A DNA stretch of 5,873 nt, taken from positions 1 through 5,873 of the forward strand of contig DPSI01000478.1 in NCBI GenBank assembly GCA_003527165.1. Direction: 5' to 3'. The stretch is from Pseudomonas sp. (GTDB lineage Bacteria > Pseudomonadota > Gammaproteobacteria > Pseudomonadales > Pseudomonadaceae). This document shows positions 1 to 5,731 of the stretch, one piece after another (within the stretch, counting starts at the first letter, position 1; every line of letters begins with the position of its first letter). The translations under genes and the position numbers were made by a program. The notes under the pieces are model-generated. The model saw nothing but the letters and a program-made list of their open reading frames with translations. It did not search any database and was not told the origin of the DNA.

Positions 1-134
1 CCGGTCTGGTCGGCCGCTGCCAGAACGCTGAACCGGTCCGACACAAACCGAAACGCTCTGAATTGTTGATGGCACAGCGATGCAGTCTTTTTCCTCTACT
101 GTTCAAGGACTTTTCACAGAACGGGAGCGGGTCG
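1..134. other. Non-coding left edge and leader of the hydrolase gene
   Basis: I see no supportable gene in this stretch. The reading frame of the downstream hydrolase stays open back to a TTG at 63 and an ATG at 69. Those starts would put about 22-24 polar or aromatic residues ahead of a clean signal peptide and lack a Shine-Dalgarno sequence, so I treat the region as leader. No convincing -35/-10 pair was found. It could include the tail of a gene that starts outside the window, but nothing here shows that. Confidence 0.5.
123..127 (+). promoter_or_regulatory. Shine-Dalgarno site fixing the start of the hydrolase gene
   Basis: GGGAG lies 7 nt before the ATG at 135. The ATG at 135 is followed at once by a signal-peptide sequence (MKKKLCMSLALAG). 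The in-frame upstream starts at 63 and 69 have no such site, so this motif decides the start. Confidence 0.6.
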
Positions 135-920
135 ATGAAAAAGAAGCTGTGCATGTCCCTGGCGCTGGCCGGGATGGTCGGTTTTGCCGAGGCGGCGGTG
201 GTGGTCAAGCCGCTCGCATATGAAATAGACGGCGAAGCCTTCGAAGGCATGCTGATCTACGACGACGCAGTAAGCACGCCGCGACCCGGGCTGATGATGG
301 TGCCCAACTGGCTAGGCGTGACCGAGCGTTCCGCGGAGAAAGCCGCGCGCGCGGCGGGAGAGAAATACGTGGTGTTCATGGCCGACCTCTATGGCAAGGC
401 GGTGCGACCCAGCAACTCTGACGAAGCCAAGGCAGCGGCAACCGCCTTGCGCGGCGACCGAGCGCTGATGCGCAAGCGGGCGCAGGCTGCAGTCGACGCC
501 CTGAAATCACAGCGGGAGGTGGCGCTGGATACCGACAGCATGGCAGCGATCGGTTTCTGCTTTGGGGGCGGTGCAATTCTCGAACTTGCCCGCTCCGGTG
601 CCGACTTGAAAGCCTTCGTCTCCTTTCACGGCAACCTCGACACGCCCAATCCGGACGATGCCAGGCAGATCAAAGCGCCGGTGTTGGTGCTGCACGGCGC
701 CGATGACCCGTCCGTGCCACGGGAGCAGGTCGATGGCTTTATCGCCGAGATGAAAGCCACCGACGTTGACTGGCAGATGGTCAGCTATGGCAACGCCGTG
801 CATTCGTTCACCGATCCGTACGCCAACGTGCCGGGTCGCAACGAATACCACCCGGAAGTGGCGAAGCGGGCCTTTCAGAGCATGAACAACCTGCTCGATG
901 AGGTGTTCGCGGCGCAGTGA
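135..920 (+). CDS. Secreted dienelactone hydrolase family protein (alpha/beta hydrolase)
   Basis: A 261-residue alpha/beta hydrolase of the dienelactone hydrolase (DLH) family, probably periplasmic. Residues 1-20 are a signal peptide with a KKK N-region, a hydrophobic core and an AEA-A cleavage site. The nucleophile elbow is GFCFGGG with Cys142. The acid is Asp190 or Asp191 in HGADDPSVP, and the base is His223 in NAVHSFTDP, giving the Cys-Asp-His triad of DLH enzymes. The strand that in classical DLH carries a Glu near the nucleophile (a QEIFGVN-type motif) here reads VPNWLGV, with Asn58 at the apparent Glu position. The substrate therefore need not be a dienelactone; a small ester or lactone is as far as the sequence goes. 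No aromatic-degradation genes lie nearby, which argues against a chlorocatechol pathway role. It is convergent with the next gene, 38 bp away. The family call is secure, the substrate unknown. Confidence 0.93.
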   Translation: MKKKLCMSLALAGMVGFAEAAVVVKPLAYEIDGEAFEGMLIYDDAVSTPRPGLMMVPNWLGVTERSAEKAARAAGEKYVVFMADLYGKAVRPSNSDEAKAAATALRGDRALMRKRAQAAVDALKSQREVALDTDSMAAIGFCFGGGAILELARSGADLKAFVSFHGNLDTPNPDDARQIKAPVLVLHGADDPSVPREQVDGFIAEMKATDVDWQMVSYGNAVHSFTDPYANVPGRNEYHPEVAKRAFQSMNNLLDEVFAAQ

Positions 921-958
921 CGCCGTCGGCACGTTGTTGTCGCCCGGCCAGGTCGCCT

Positions 959-1552
959 TTAGCGTGGAATGATCCGCACCCGCCCGGCCGTGTTGTCGCG
1001 TCGTGTGGCCTTTTCGTTCTCGGCCCGGCCGGGAATCGAGCCATCGTCGGCGCCGCGATCCGGCGTAGCGGTGCCGTCCAGCTCTCGCTCATCGACGCTG
1101 ATCGAGGCGGCATCGGGATAGCCGGTGGTCAGGGTCGCGGTGCTGGCTGTCACCGGTGTTGCGTCGTCGCCCCACGTCGCACTGCGTTCGTCGAGATCGA
1201 TGGCACCGTTTCGCTCCAACAGCTGCGCGACCATGGAGGCCTGGCTTTCGTCTTCCAGCGTGACGGTCACTACGGTCGAGCCGCGACGTGCCGCCTCCGG
1301 ATAGCGGCCCGCGTGCTTGCTCGAATCGTCGCCGAAGACCTTCTGGAAGAAGCTGCCGATCTTCTCGGCCACCGTGGCGTCTTCGTCCGGCTCTTCGCCG
1401 ATCACTTCCACGCGGCTGCTATCGACGGTCTTCGGATTGAAAGACGCGGAAACCTGGATAGCGTCGCTGGAAACACCCTTGCTCAGGAGTTCGGTTTTGG
1501 CCTGCTCGGCTTCGGCGTAGCGGTCAAAGGCCGCAATGAGAATCTGGGTCAT
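959..1552 (-). CDS. General stress protein 17M/YflT-like domain protein
   Basis: A 197-residue cytoplasmic protein. The N-terminus MTQILIAAFDRYAEAEQAKTEL resembles the ferredoxin-like fold of YflT/general stress protein 17M domains, in which a beta strand is followed by a helix that samples pairs of residues. Residues 62-75 (AEKIGSFFQKVFGD), 82-99 (a RYPEAARRGSTVVTVTL strand) and 104-125 (QASMVAQLLERNGAIDLDERSA) match the usual course of this domain, as also found at the N-terminus of YsnF proteins. From about residue 130 the tail is low-complexity, rich in Thr, Ala and Asp, and probably disordered. The DUF2382 domain that follows in YsnF is absent. The start is fixed by AAGGTG just upstream on the minus strand (about 1558-1563). 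The name implies a stress role, but the biochemical function is not known. Domain assignment is by recalled pattern. Confidence 0.85.
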   Translation of the reverse strand: MTQILIAAFDRYAEAEQAKTELLSKGVSSDAIQVSASFNPKTVDSSRVEVIGEEPDEDATVAEKIGSFFQKVFGDDSSKHAGRYPEAARRGSTVVTVTLEDESQASMVAQLLERNGAIDLDERSATWGDDATPVTASTATLTTGYPDAASISVDERELDGTATPDRGADDGSIPGRAENEKATRRDNTAGRVRIIPR

Positions 1553-1841
1553 GACTTCACCTTGTTTATCTTTAGGCCTGGCTGCGGTTCGTGTGCGTGG
1601 CGAGCATCACGACCGGTCGGGGCGAACGCATGCCGCCCTGATTGTTGGGCGGAGCCGGCGGGGCGATGGTTCCGTGCGGGCTCTCTTGTGTGTGTATCTT
1701 CGCGTAAGCCATACAGTCTTCAGACACGTGAATGGGTTCTGTAGGTACGGCTGATGCCTGCGTGTAACGTTTCGACCGGATGCCGAGCGGTCCAAACCGT
1801 AGACCGGCGATCGGAAATTGTTTCGCCCAAGATGATGGCGC

Positions 1842-1870
1842 TTGGCCATAGCGGGGCGTTGGCCTATAGT
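1842..1870 (+). promoter_or_regulatory. Sigma70-type promoter for the lipoprotein gene
   Basis: TTGGCC (1842-1847) and TATAGT (1865-1870) are separated by exactly 17 bp. The -10 matches the consensus in 5 of 6 positions and the -35 keeps its TTG. Transcription would begin near 1877, leaving a leader of about 78 nt before the ATG at 1955. Confidence 0.5.
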
Positions 1871-1942
1871 GCCGCCCGCCAAGGACGGCCGTCGACTCCC
1901 AACGCAGGGGCCGAGCTAGAGCCGTCCACGCCTACCACCTGC

Positions 1943-1948
1943 AAGGGA
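1943..1948 (+). promoter_or_regulatory. Shine-Dalgarno site fixing the lipoprotein start
   Basis: AAGGGA lies 6 nt before the ATG at 1955. It selects this start over the upstream in-frame codons from 1754 on, which would bury the lipoprotein signal peptide inside the protein. Confidence 0.6.
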
Positions 1949-1954
1949 TTGAAG

Positions 1955-2392
1955 ATGAAAGCCAAGCAACTCCTGGCACTGCCGCTGCTCGCCGCGCTGC
2001 TGTCCGCCTGTACCGCCACCACTTCGCTGCGCTCCAGCGACCCGAGCCTCACCGTCACAATCAATGACGATGCGCCGCTGGTGCTGAAGAGCCCGGTGAG
2101 CAAGACCTACAAGGCCACCAGCTTCGGTCAGTACCGCTTCCGCGCCACGCAGGAAGGCATGGACCCCATGTACGGGCTGATCCCGCTCAAGCTCAACGGC
2201 GGTTATCTGGCCGCCGACATTCTCTTCTTCGCGCCCGCCGCCTTCTATAACCTGCGCGAGGTCTACCCCTTCTATGAGTTCGATGTGGCGCAGGGCGTCG
2301 TGCGCTACAAGAAGAACGAGAGCGATCAGTGGACCAGCTACAAACCCACTGCGGCTGAAGCAGACCGAGCACAGGCCTATTTTGCCAAGTAA
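1955..2392 (+). CDS. Small lipoprotein of unknown function
   Basis: A 145-residue precursor. Residues 1-18 form a type II signal peptide ([18 protein letters not shown]), and the lipobox LSAC puts the lipidated Cys at position 19. Mature position 2 is Thr, not Asp, so by the usual Lol rule it would go to the outer membrane (inference). The mature part starts with a beta-rich stretch ([17 protein letters not shown], about 31-47). A hydrophobic and aromatic segment follows at about 83-112 ([30 protein letters not shown]), then a charged tail ending in [12 protein letters not shown]. The beta-rich part is faintly reminiscent of PEGA-like surface domains, but I do not recognise the family. It appears to be transcribed alone from the promoter about 85-113 bp upstream. 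Confidence 0.85.
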   Translation: MKAKQLLALPLLAALLSACTATTSLRSSDPSLTVTINDDAPLVLKSPVSKTYKATSFGQYRFRATQEGMDPMYGLIPLKLNGGYLAADILFFAPAAFYNLREVYPFYEFDVAQGVVRYKKNESDQWTSYKPTAAEADRAQAYFAK

Positions 2393-2430
2393 CCGCGTAT
2401 AGACCCGCTTCGAACGCTCATCACAGCCCC

Positions 2431-2448
2431 GGCAGCCTCGTTGGCGCC
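2431..2448 (+). terminator. Weak candidate terminator after the lipoprotein gene
   Basis: GGC-A-GCC, a TCGTT loop, then GGCGCC form a 6-bp stem with one bulged A. It is followed by the T-rich but interrupted ACCTTGTTA. It starts 39 bp after the lipoprotein stop. The tract is not a clean run of T, so this may not terminate efficiently. Confidence 0.28.
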
Positions 2449-2496
2449 ACCTTGTTAGCGGCGATGCGGCCGCTTGTCGCAGATCGTTTTCGCGGC

Positions 2497-2525
2497 CTGA
2501 CATCGGAGCGGCGCGGGCGTAGAAT
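2497..2525 (+). promoter_or_regulatory. Near-consensus sigma70 promoter upstream of sotB
   Basis: CTGACA (2497-2502) and TAGAAT (2520-2525) are 17 bp apart, and each hexamer matches the consensus in 5 of 6 positions. The predicted start is near 2532, about 193 nt before the sotB ATG. The promoter overlaps the inverted repeat at 2503-2539, whose left arm fills most of the spacer and whose right arm covers the start point. Confidence 0.5.
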
Positions 2526-2539
2526 CCGCGCCGCTCCGA
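2503..2539. repeat. Perfect 14-bp inverted repeat overlapping the sotB promoter
   Basis: The arms at 2503-2516 (TCGGAGCGGCGCGG) and 2526-2539 are exact reverse complements separated by 9 bp. The central 9 bp contain the -10 hexamer. The geometry suits a two-fold-symmetric repressor site, or a DNA or RNA hairpin at the promoter. No T-run follows on either strand, so it is a poor terminator. Binding by a regulator is inference. Confidence 0.6.
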
Positions 2540-2577
2540 CTGTCCTGTTACACACCTCCGATTGCTCCCGCTACTGT

Positions 2578-2602
2578 CCCGCGCTTTGTTCGAAGCCGCG
2601 GG
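2578..2602 (+). other. Strong hairpin in the sotB leader
   Basis: CCCGCGCTT pairs with AAG-C-CGCGGG through 9 base pairs with one bulged C and a 6-nt loop TGTTCG. No U-tract follows. It would fold in the leader transcript and may take part in regulation. Confidence 0.4.
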
Positions 2603-2667
2603 CCGGGTGCGTTGTGGTGATCGGGCAAAGACCGTCACCCCTTAACACCCTCATTCGTCACGCTACG

Positions 2668-2686
2668 GTGTGCCTTCCTGGCACGC
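2668..2686 (+). other. Second hairpin in the sotB leader
   Basis: GTGTGCC, the loop TTCCT and GGCACGC form a 7-bp stem (one G-T wobble) ending 38 nt before the sotB ATG. It is too far away to cover the start codon directly and has no U-tract after it. Confidence 0.35.
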
Positions 2687-2724
2687 TGCGGTTGCCGATT
2701 GGATCGCATTCCAGACATCGCCTA

Positions 2725-3912
2725 ATGAACGAATCGAACACCCGCGCCGGGAGTTGGCTCAGTGTCGTCGCACTGGCCCTGGCCGCCTTCATCTTCAATA
2801 CCACCGAATTCGTCCCGGTCGCCTTGCTCAGCGACATCGGCCGTTCGTTCGACATGCCGCCGTCCCAGGTCGGCCTGATGCTGACTATCTATGCCTGGGT
2901 GGTGGCGTTGATGTCGCTGCCGATGATGTTGCTGACGCGCAACGTCGAACGCCGCGCGCTGCTGACCTTCGTTTTCGTGGTGTTCATCGGCAGCCACCTG
3001 GTGTCGAGTGTGGCGTCGAGCTTCGGCATGCTGATGCTCAGCCGCATCGGCATCGCCCTGGCCCATGCGGTGTTCTGGTCGATCACCGCGTCGCTGGCCG
3101 TTCGCGTTGCGCCGCAGGGCAAACAGGCGCAGGCGCTCGGTCTGCTGGCGACCGGCAGCGCACTGGCCATGGTGCTGGGTATTCCTCTTGGCCGCGTGGT
3201 GGGGGAGCTGCTGGGCTGGCGTACGACCTTCCTGTCGATTGCCGTGATTGCGGCGCTGGTAGTGCTCTGCCTGGTACGAACGCTGCCGCTGCTGCCGAGC
3301 CAGAATTCCGGGTCGCTGCGCAGCCTGCCGGTGCTATTCAAGCGCCCGGCACTGGTCGCGGCCTATGTGTTGACCGCGCTGGTCATCACTGCGCAGTTCA
3401 CTGCCTACACCTATATCGAGCCCTTTGCGCAGACGATCGCGCACCTGAGCGGTGACATGACGACGGCGTTGCTGTTGCTGTTCGGTGGTGCCGGCATCCT
3501 CGGTTCGGTGCTCTTCAGCCGCTACAGCAGTCGCTACCCGAGGGGCTTTCTGATCGCCGCGATTTCGAGCATGGCGACATGCTTGTTGCTGTTGTTGCCG
3601 GCTTCGCGCGACAGCTCGCTGCTCGGCGTTCTGGTGGTGGTCTGGGGGATTGCCGGGATGTGCTTCGGCTTGGCCTTGCAGGCGAAGGTGCTGAATCTTG
3701 CGTCCGATGCCACCGACGTCGCCATGGCCATGTTCTCCGGCATCTACAACGTCGGCATTGGCGGCGGCGCGCTGTTGGGTAGCCTGGTTACCCGCCACTT
3801 GGGCCTCAGCGATGTGGGCATCGTGGGCGGGCTGCTGGCGTTGAGCGGCGTCGTGCTGTGCTGCTTTGCGACCTATCGTTTCGCCAGGCCGGTGGGCACC
3901 ACGGTGACATAG
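2725..3912 (+). CDS. sotB: Sugar efflux transporter SotB (MFS, DHA1-type)
   Basis: A 395-residue inner-membrane proton-driven exporter of the major facilitator superfamily. It resembles E. coli SotB (YdeA, 396 residues) through most of its length. Shared blocks include [19 protein letters not shown] (20-38), [18 protein letters not shown] (53-70), [21 protein letters not shown] (105-125), [19 protein letters not shown] (142-160), [11 protein letters not shown] (226-236) and [25 protein letters not shown] (328-352). Twelve membrane segments can be placed near 11-34, 48-71, 78-98, 101-127, 137-160, 165-187, 208-232, 246-266, 273-291, 298-320, 331-355 and 364-383. In E. coli SotB exports arabinose and IPTG-like sugars, and the substrate here is assumed by homology. 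The ATG at 2725 matches the family N-terminus, although no good Shine-Dalgarno sequence precedes it. It is convergent with the RlpA-like gene, 50 bp away. Confidence 0.93.
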   Translation: MNESNTRAGSWLSVVALALAAFIFNTTEFVPVALLSDIGRSFDMPPSQVGLMLTIYAWVVALMSLPMMLLTRNVERRALLTFVFVVFIGSHLVSSVASSFGMLMLSRIGIALAHAVFWSITASLAVRVAPQGKQAQALGLLATGSALAMVLGIPLGRVVGELLGWRTTFLSIAVIAALVVLCLVRTLPLLPSQNSGSLRSLPVLFKRPALVAAYVLTALVITAQFTAYTYIEPFAQTIAHLSGDMTTALLLLFGGAGILGSVLFSRYSSRYPRGFLIAAISSMATCLLLLLPASRDSSLLGVLVVVWGIAGMCFGLALQAKVLNLASDATDVAMAMFSGIYNVGIGGGALLGSLVTRHLGLSDVGIVGGLLALSGVVLCCFATYRFARPVGTTVT

Positions 3913-3962
3913 CCGAGCCAGCTGTTGCGGATGCTCAGCGAGATTTGCGCTCGGTGACAGCC

Positions 3963-4379
3963 TTACTCGGCTTTCTCGAGGCGCACTGGAATCACGCCGT
4001 GCTTGGTATCGCCGATGCGCTGAAAAGCCGACTTCGACAGGTCGATAATCCGGCCGCGCGAGTAGGGGCCTCGGTCGTTGATGCGCACCACCACGCTTTT
4101 ACCGTTGCGCGTATTGACCACTCTTACCCGTGTACCGAAGGGCAGGGTGCGATGGGCGGCGGTGAGCGACGCCTGATTGAATCGTTCCCCGCTGGCGGTC
4201 AGCTTGTTTTGATGCCAGCTGCCGTAATAGGAAGCCTTGCCGGATCCGATGTGTTCTGCGGGCGCCGCAGAAGGCTCGGCGGACGGCGAAGGTCGTTGGG
4301 GCGGCGGCGTGGTGGTACAGCCTGCCACGGCAAGGGTGAAGAGTACGGCGGAGAACCAGCGGGTCGGCCAGGTATGCAT
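3963..4379 (-). CDS. Short RlpA-like lipoprotein with double-psi beta-barrel
   Basis: A 138-residue precursor. Residues 1-20 are a lipoprotein signal, and the lipobox VAGC puts the lipidated Cys at 21. A Pro/Ser/Ala-rich linker (about 25-45) leads to the RlpA double-psi beta-barrel (about 46-134). Recognisable blocks are GKASYYGSWHQNKLTASGERF (47-67), TAAHRTLPFGTRVRVVNT (73-90) and VVRINDRGPYSRGRIIDLS (97-115). The conserved Glu65, His76 and Asp102 sit where lytic-transglycosylase RlpA proteins carry their catalytic or essential acidic and His residues. RlpA of P. aeruginosa cleaves denuded septal glycan and carries a C-terminal SPOR domain for septal targeting. This protein ends right after the barrel, so it is a SPOR-less relative and division-site targeting cannot be assumed. 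AAGGA at 4385-4389, 5 nt before the ATG at 4379, fixes the start over an upstream in-frame ATG at 4421. Confidence 0.9.
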   Translation of the reverse strand: MHTWPTRWFSAVLFTLAVAGCTTTPPPQRPSPSAEPSAAPAEHIGSGKASYYGSWHQNKLTASGERFNQASLTAAHRTLPFGTRVRVVNTRNGKSVVVRINDRGPYSRGRIIDLSKSAFQRIGDTKHGVIPVRLEKAE

Positions 4380-4384
4380 ATCGA

Positions 4385-4389
4385 TCCTT
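4385..4389 (-). promoter_or_regulatory. Shine-Dalgarno site fixing the RlpA-like start
   Basis: AAGGA on the minus strand lies 5 nt before the ATG at 4379. That ATG opens directly into the lipoprotein signal sequence. The alternative in-frame ATG at 4421 would add 14 residues ahead of it. Confidence 0.6.
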
Positions 4390-4486
4390 GTTGTCTCTAG
4401 GCGGGGCGCGATTATTTCCAACCTGACGCGGCGGCGCGAGAAAAGTTTTCGCCCGTGCGTCGAGGCTTGACGAGCGATGATGTCGA

Positions 4487-4520
4487 CGCCGCGTGGGCAT
4501 GGCCCATGACCCGCGCGGCG
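4487..4520 (-). terminator. Hairpin after the PheC-like gene, possible terminator
   Basis: Arms 4487-4497 and 4510-4520 pair over 11 bp (one G-T wobble). They enclose a second small stem, CATG-GCC-CATG (4498-4508). The structure starts 10 bp past the stop codon of the minus-strand gene, where a terminator is expected. No T-run follows on either strand, so it may instead stabilise the 3' end or act with Rho. Confidence 0.4.
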
Positions 4521-4530
4521 CCCTGTTCCG

Positions 4531-5310
4531 TCACGTGCCCGGCTTGGCCAGCCAGGTGTCGGCGATGCGCTGATATTCGCCGGTGGCCTTGCTCAGGTGC
4601 AGCCACTGATCGACGTAAGTCTTGAAGGCCACATCGTCGCGCGGCAGCAGGAAGGCCTTTTCGCTGTATTGCAGCGGCTTATCGGGGTTCACCGCGCACA
4701 GGCTTGGGTAGTTGCGCTGCTGGTACAGCGCCTCGGACGCATCGGTGATCATCACGTCGGCCTTGTTCTCGGCGACGGATTTGAAGATCACAGTGTTGTC
4801 GTGGAAGAGTTCCAGCTGCGCCTCCGGCAATTCGCGGTGTACGAAGGCTTCGTTGGTGCCGCCCGGCGGCTCGATCAGGCGCACCGACGGCCGATTGAGC
4901 TGGTCGATGGTCTGGTACTGATCGACTTCGTCGCAACGGACGAAGGGAATCTTGCCGTCCACCGTGATCGGGTCGCTGAAGAAGGCCTTCTTCTGGCGAT
5001 CCAGCGATATCGATATGCCACCCACGCCCATGTCGCAGTTGCCGGCCAGAAAGTCCGGCATCAGGGTTTTCCAGGTCGTCGGCACCCATTCGACCTTTAC
5101 CCCGAGCGTCTTGGCCAGCGACTCGGCCAGGGCGATGTCGATGCCCTCGTACTGCTTGTCGTCGCGCAGGAAGGTGTAGGGCTTGTAGTCGCCGGTGGTG
5201 CAGATCTTCAAGGTCCCGCGCTGCTGGACGTCATCGAGCAGTGAATTCGTGGGCGCGGCGAAACTCGCGCCGCTGGCCAGCAAGACGCTGGCCGCAATCA
5301 GAAATCTCAT
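4531..5310 (-). CDS. Periplasmic substrate-binding-fold protein, PheC (cyclohexadienyl dehydratase)-like
   Basis: A 259-residue precursor with a signal peptide (MRFLIAASVLLASGASFA, cleavage near 18-19) and one bilobed amino-acid-binding-protein domain (about 24-255). Landmarks are TTGDYKPYTF (38-47), VPTTWKTLMPDF (76-87), GISISLDRQKKAFFS (98-112, with the family Arg at 105), PPGGTNEAF (148-156), NKADVMITDASEA (182-194), SLCAVNPDKP (203-212) and KAFLLPRDD...FKTYVDQWLHL (218-239). These match, in order, my recollection of P. aeruginosa PheC, a periplasmic enzyme that converts prephenate to phenylpyruvate and arogenate to phenylalanine. PheC evolved from solute-binding proteins. The PGGTNE block is the most telling. 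No permease or ATPase gene adjoins it, which fits an enzyme or an orphan binding protein. A transport role cannot be excluded by eye. AAGGA, 6 nt before the ATG at 5310, chooses this start over a TTG at 5325. Pathway role is inference. Confidence 0.88.
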   Translation of the reverse strand: MRFLIAASVLLASGASFAAPTNSLLDDVQQRGTLKICTTGDYKPYTFLRDDKQYEGIDIALAESLAKTLGVKVEWVPTTWKTLMPDFLAGNCDMGVGGISISLDRQKKAFFSDPITVDGKIPFVRCDEVDQYQTIDQLNRPSVRLIEPPGGTNEAFVHRELPEAQLELFHDNTVIFKSVAENKADVMITDASEALYQQRNYPSLCAVNPDKPLQYSEKAFLLPRDDVAFKTYVDQWLHLSKATGEYQRIADTWLAKPGT

Positions 5311-5395
5311 GGTTTTTCCTTTCAAGGGCGGCCGCAGCGGCCCGGTTATTGTTCTGCGCGAGCCAAACGGCAGGCAACCACGAACCTACCGGAGG
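5311..5395 (-). promoter_or_regulatory. Leader and weak candidate promoter of the PheC-like gene
   Basis: On the minus strand TTGCCT (5372-5377) and AACAAT (5348-5353) are 18 bp apart, each matching 4 of 6 consensus positions. The leader would be about 30 nt. It contains GGCCGC-A-GCGGCC (a small palindrome around 5329-5341) just before the Shine-Dalgarno region AAAGGA. The promoter call is weak. Confidence 0.28.
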
Positions 5396-5563
5396 GCGGC
5401 CACGGACCACAAGGGATTTGCGTAATGCGACGTGCTGTTGGCTGCACGCCGATGCCACAGCACAGCGGCCGAACAAGTTCGGCCCTACAGCGCGACGTTC
5501 CGTAGGGCCGAACTTATTCGGCCAGGGTCGTCCGGTGAGCAGGACGGCAGCCGGACTCAGCGT
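5396..5563. repeat. Array unit 1, with imperfect 22-bp inverted repeat
   Basis: The left arm is 5467-5488, the loop 5489-5501 and the right arm 5502-5523. The arms pair except for one position, where the right arm reads TTATTCGG instead of TTGTTCGG. The first 14 bases of this unit and its pre-core flank differ most from the other copies, as expected for the edge copy. Confidence 0.85.
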
Positions 5564-5731
5564 GCGGCCAGGAATCTCAAGGGGTTTGCGTAGCGCGACG
5601 TGCTGTTGGTTTGCAGATGGATGCCGCAGGACAGCGGCCGAACAAGTTCGGCCCTACAGCGCGACGTTCCGTAGGGCCGAACTTATTCGGCCAGGGTCGT
5701 CCAGTAAACAGGGCGGCAGCTGACTCAGCGT
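5564..5731. repeat. Array unit 2, core identical to unit 1
   Basis: The left arm is 5636-5657, the loop 5658-5670 and the right arm 5671-5692. A 72-bp block (about 5631-5702, ACAGC through GTCGTCC) is identical to unit 1. AGCGCGACGT occurs twice in this unit, in the flank (5592-5601) and in the loop (5658-5667). Confidence 0.85.

Larger units (their letters stand above)
1553..1954. other. Intergenic region between divergent stress-protein and lipoprotein genes
   Basis: This is about 400 bp without a credible gene. It separates two divergently transcribed genes and so should hold both promoters. The plus-strand promoter at 1842-1870 is convincing. For the minus-strand gene I find only a weak AT-rich candidate near 1570-1580 (CCTAAAGAT on the minus strand), with no recognisable -35, which would suit a stationary-phase sigma factor but proves nothing. 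A 10-bp perfect palindrome CGACCGGTCG lies at 1610-1619. The ORFs crossing this region lack Shine-Dalgarno sites and recognisable protein features. Confidence 0.6.
2393..2724. other. Intergenic region and probable structured leader of sotB
   Basis: This 332-bp gap contains a weak candidate terminator for the lipoprotein gene (2431-2448), a near-consensus promoter (2497-2525) overlapped by a perfect inverted repeat (2503-2539), and two further hairpins (2578-2602 and 2668-2686). The sotB reading frame remains open back to 2452, but the extra 91 residues look non-coding and lack a ribosome binding site. A weaker alternative promoter, TTAACA (2642-2647) with TACGGT (2664-2669) 16 bp apart, would give a much shorter leader. 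Confidence 0.55.

Noticed and set aside
917..1744. Long plus-strand reading frame (275 codons) opposite the stress-protein gene
   Set aside because: It lies antisense to a gene with a recognisable domain and a Shine-Dalgarno site, its translation has no family resemblance, and it is a typical GC-rich antisense opening.
2452..2724. Upstream extension of the sotB reading frame by 91 codons
   Set aside because: The extension contains the promoter and hairpins, has no Shine-Dalgarno site, and SotB proteins begin close to the ATG at 2725.
3334..3798. Gln/Arg-rich minus-strand reading frame inside sotB
   Set aside because: It is an antisense shadow of membrane-segment codons and has no start signals.
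3913..3962. Bidirectional terminator between the convergent sotB and RlpA-like genes
   Set aside because: Only a 4-bp stem (AGCG...CGCT) is visible and there is no T-run on either side.
4437..4453. Hairpin GAAAA-G-TTTTC in the RlpA-like leader as an intrinsic terminator
   Set aside because: The stem is short and AT-only with a 1-nt centre, and it has no GC-rich base directly joined to a T-run. It is probably chance.
4597..5244. Plus-strand reading frame of 215 codons opposite the PheC-like gene
   Set aside because: It is antisense to a clear binding-fold gene. The protein is Val/Gly/Arg-rich with no motif, and no ribosome binding site was seen.
5241..5723. Plus-strand reading frame running through the repeat array, suggesting a repeat protein
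   Set aside because: The copies carry single-base indels that shift the frame between units, so the translated repeats do not match each other, and the frame begins antisense to the signal peptide of another gene.
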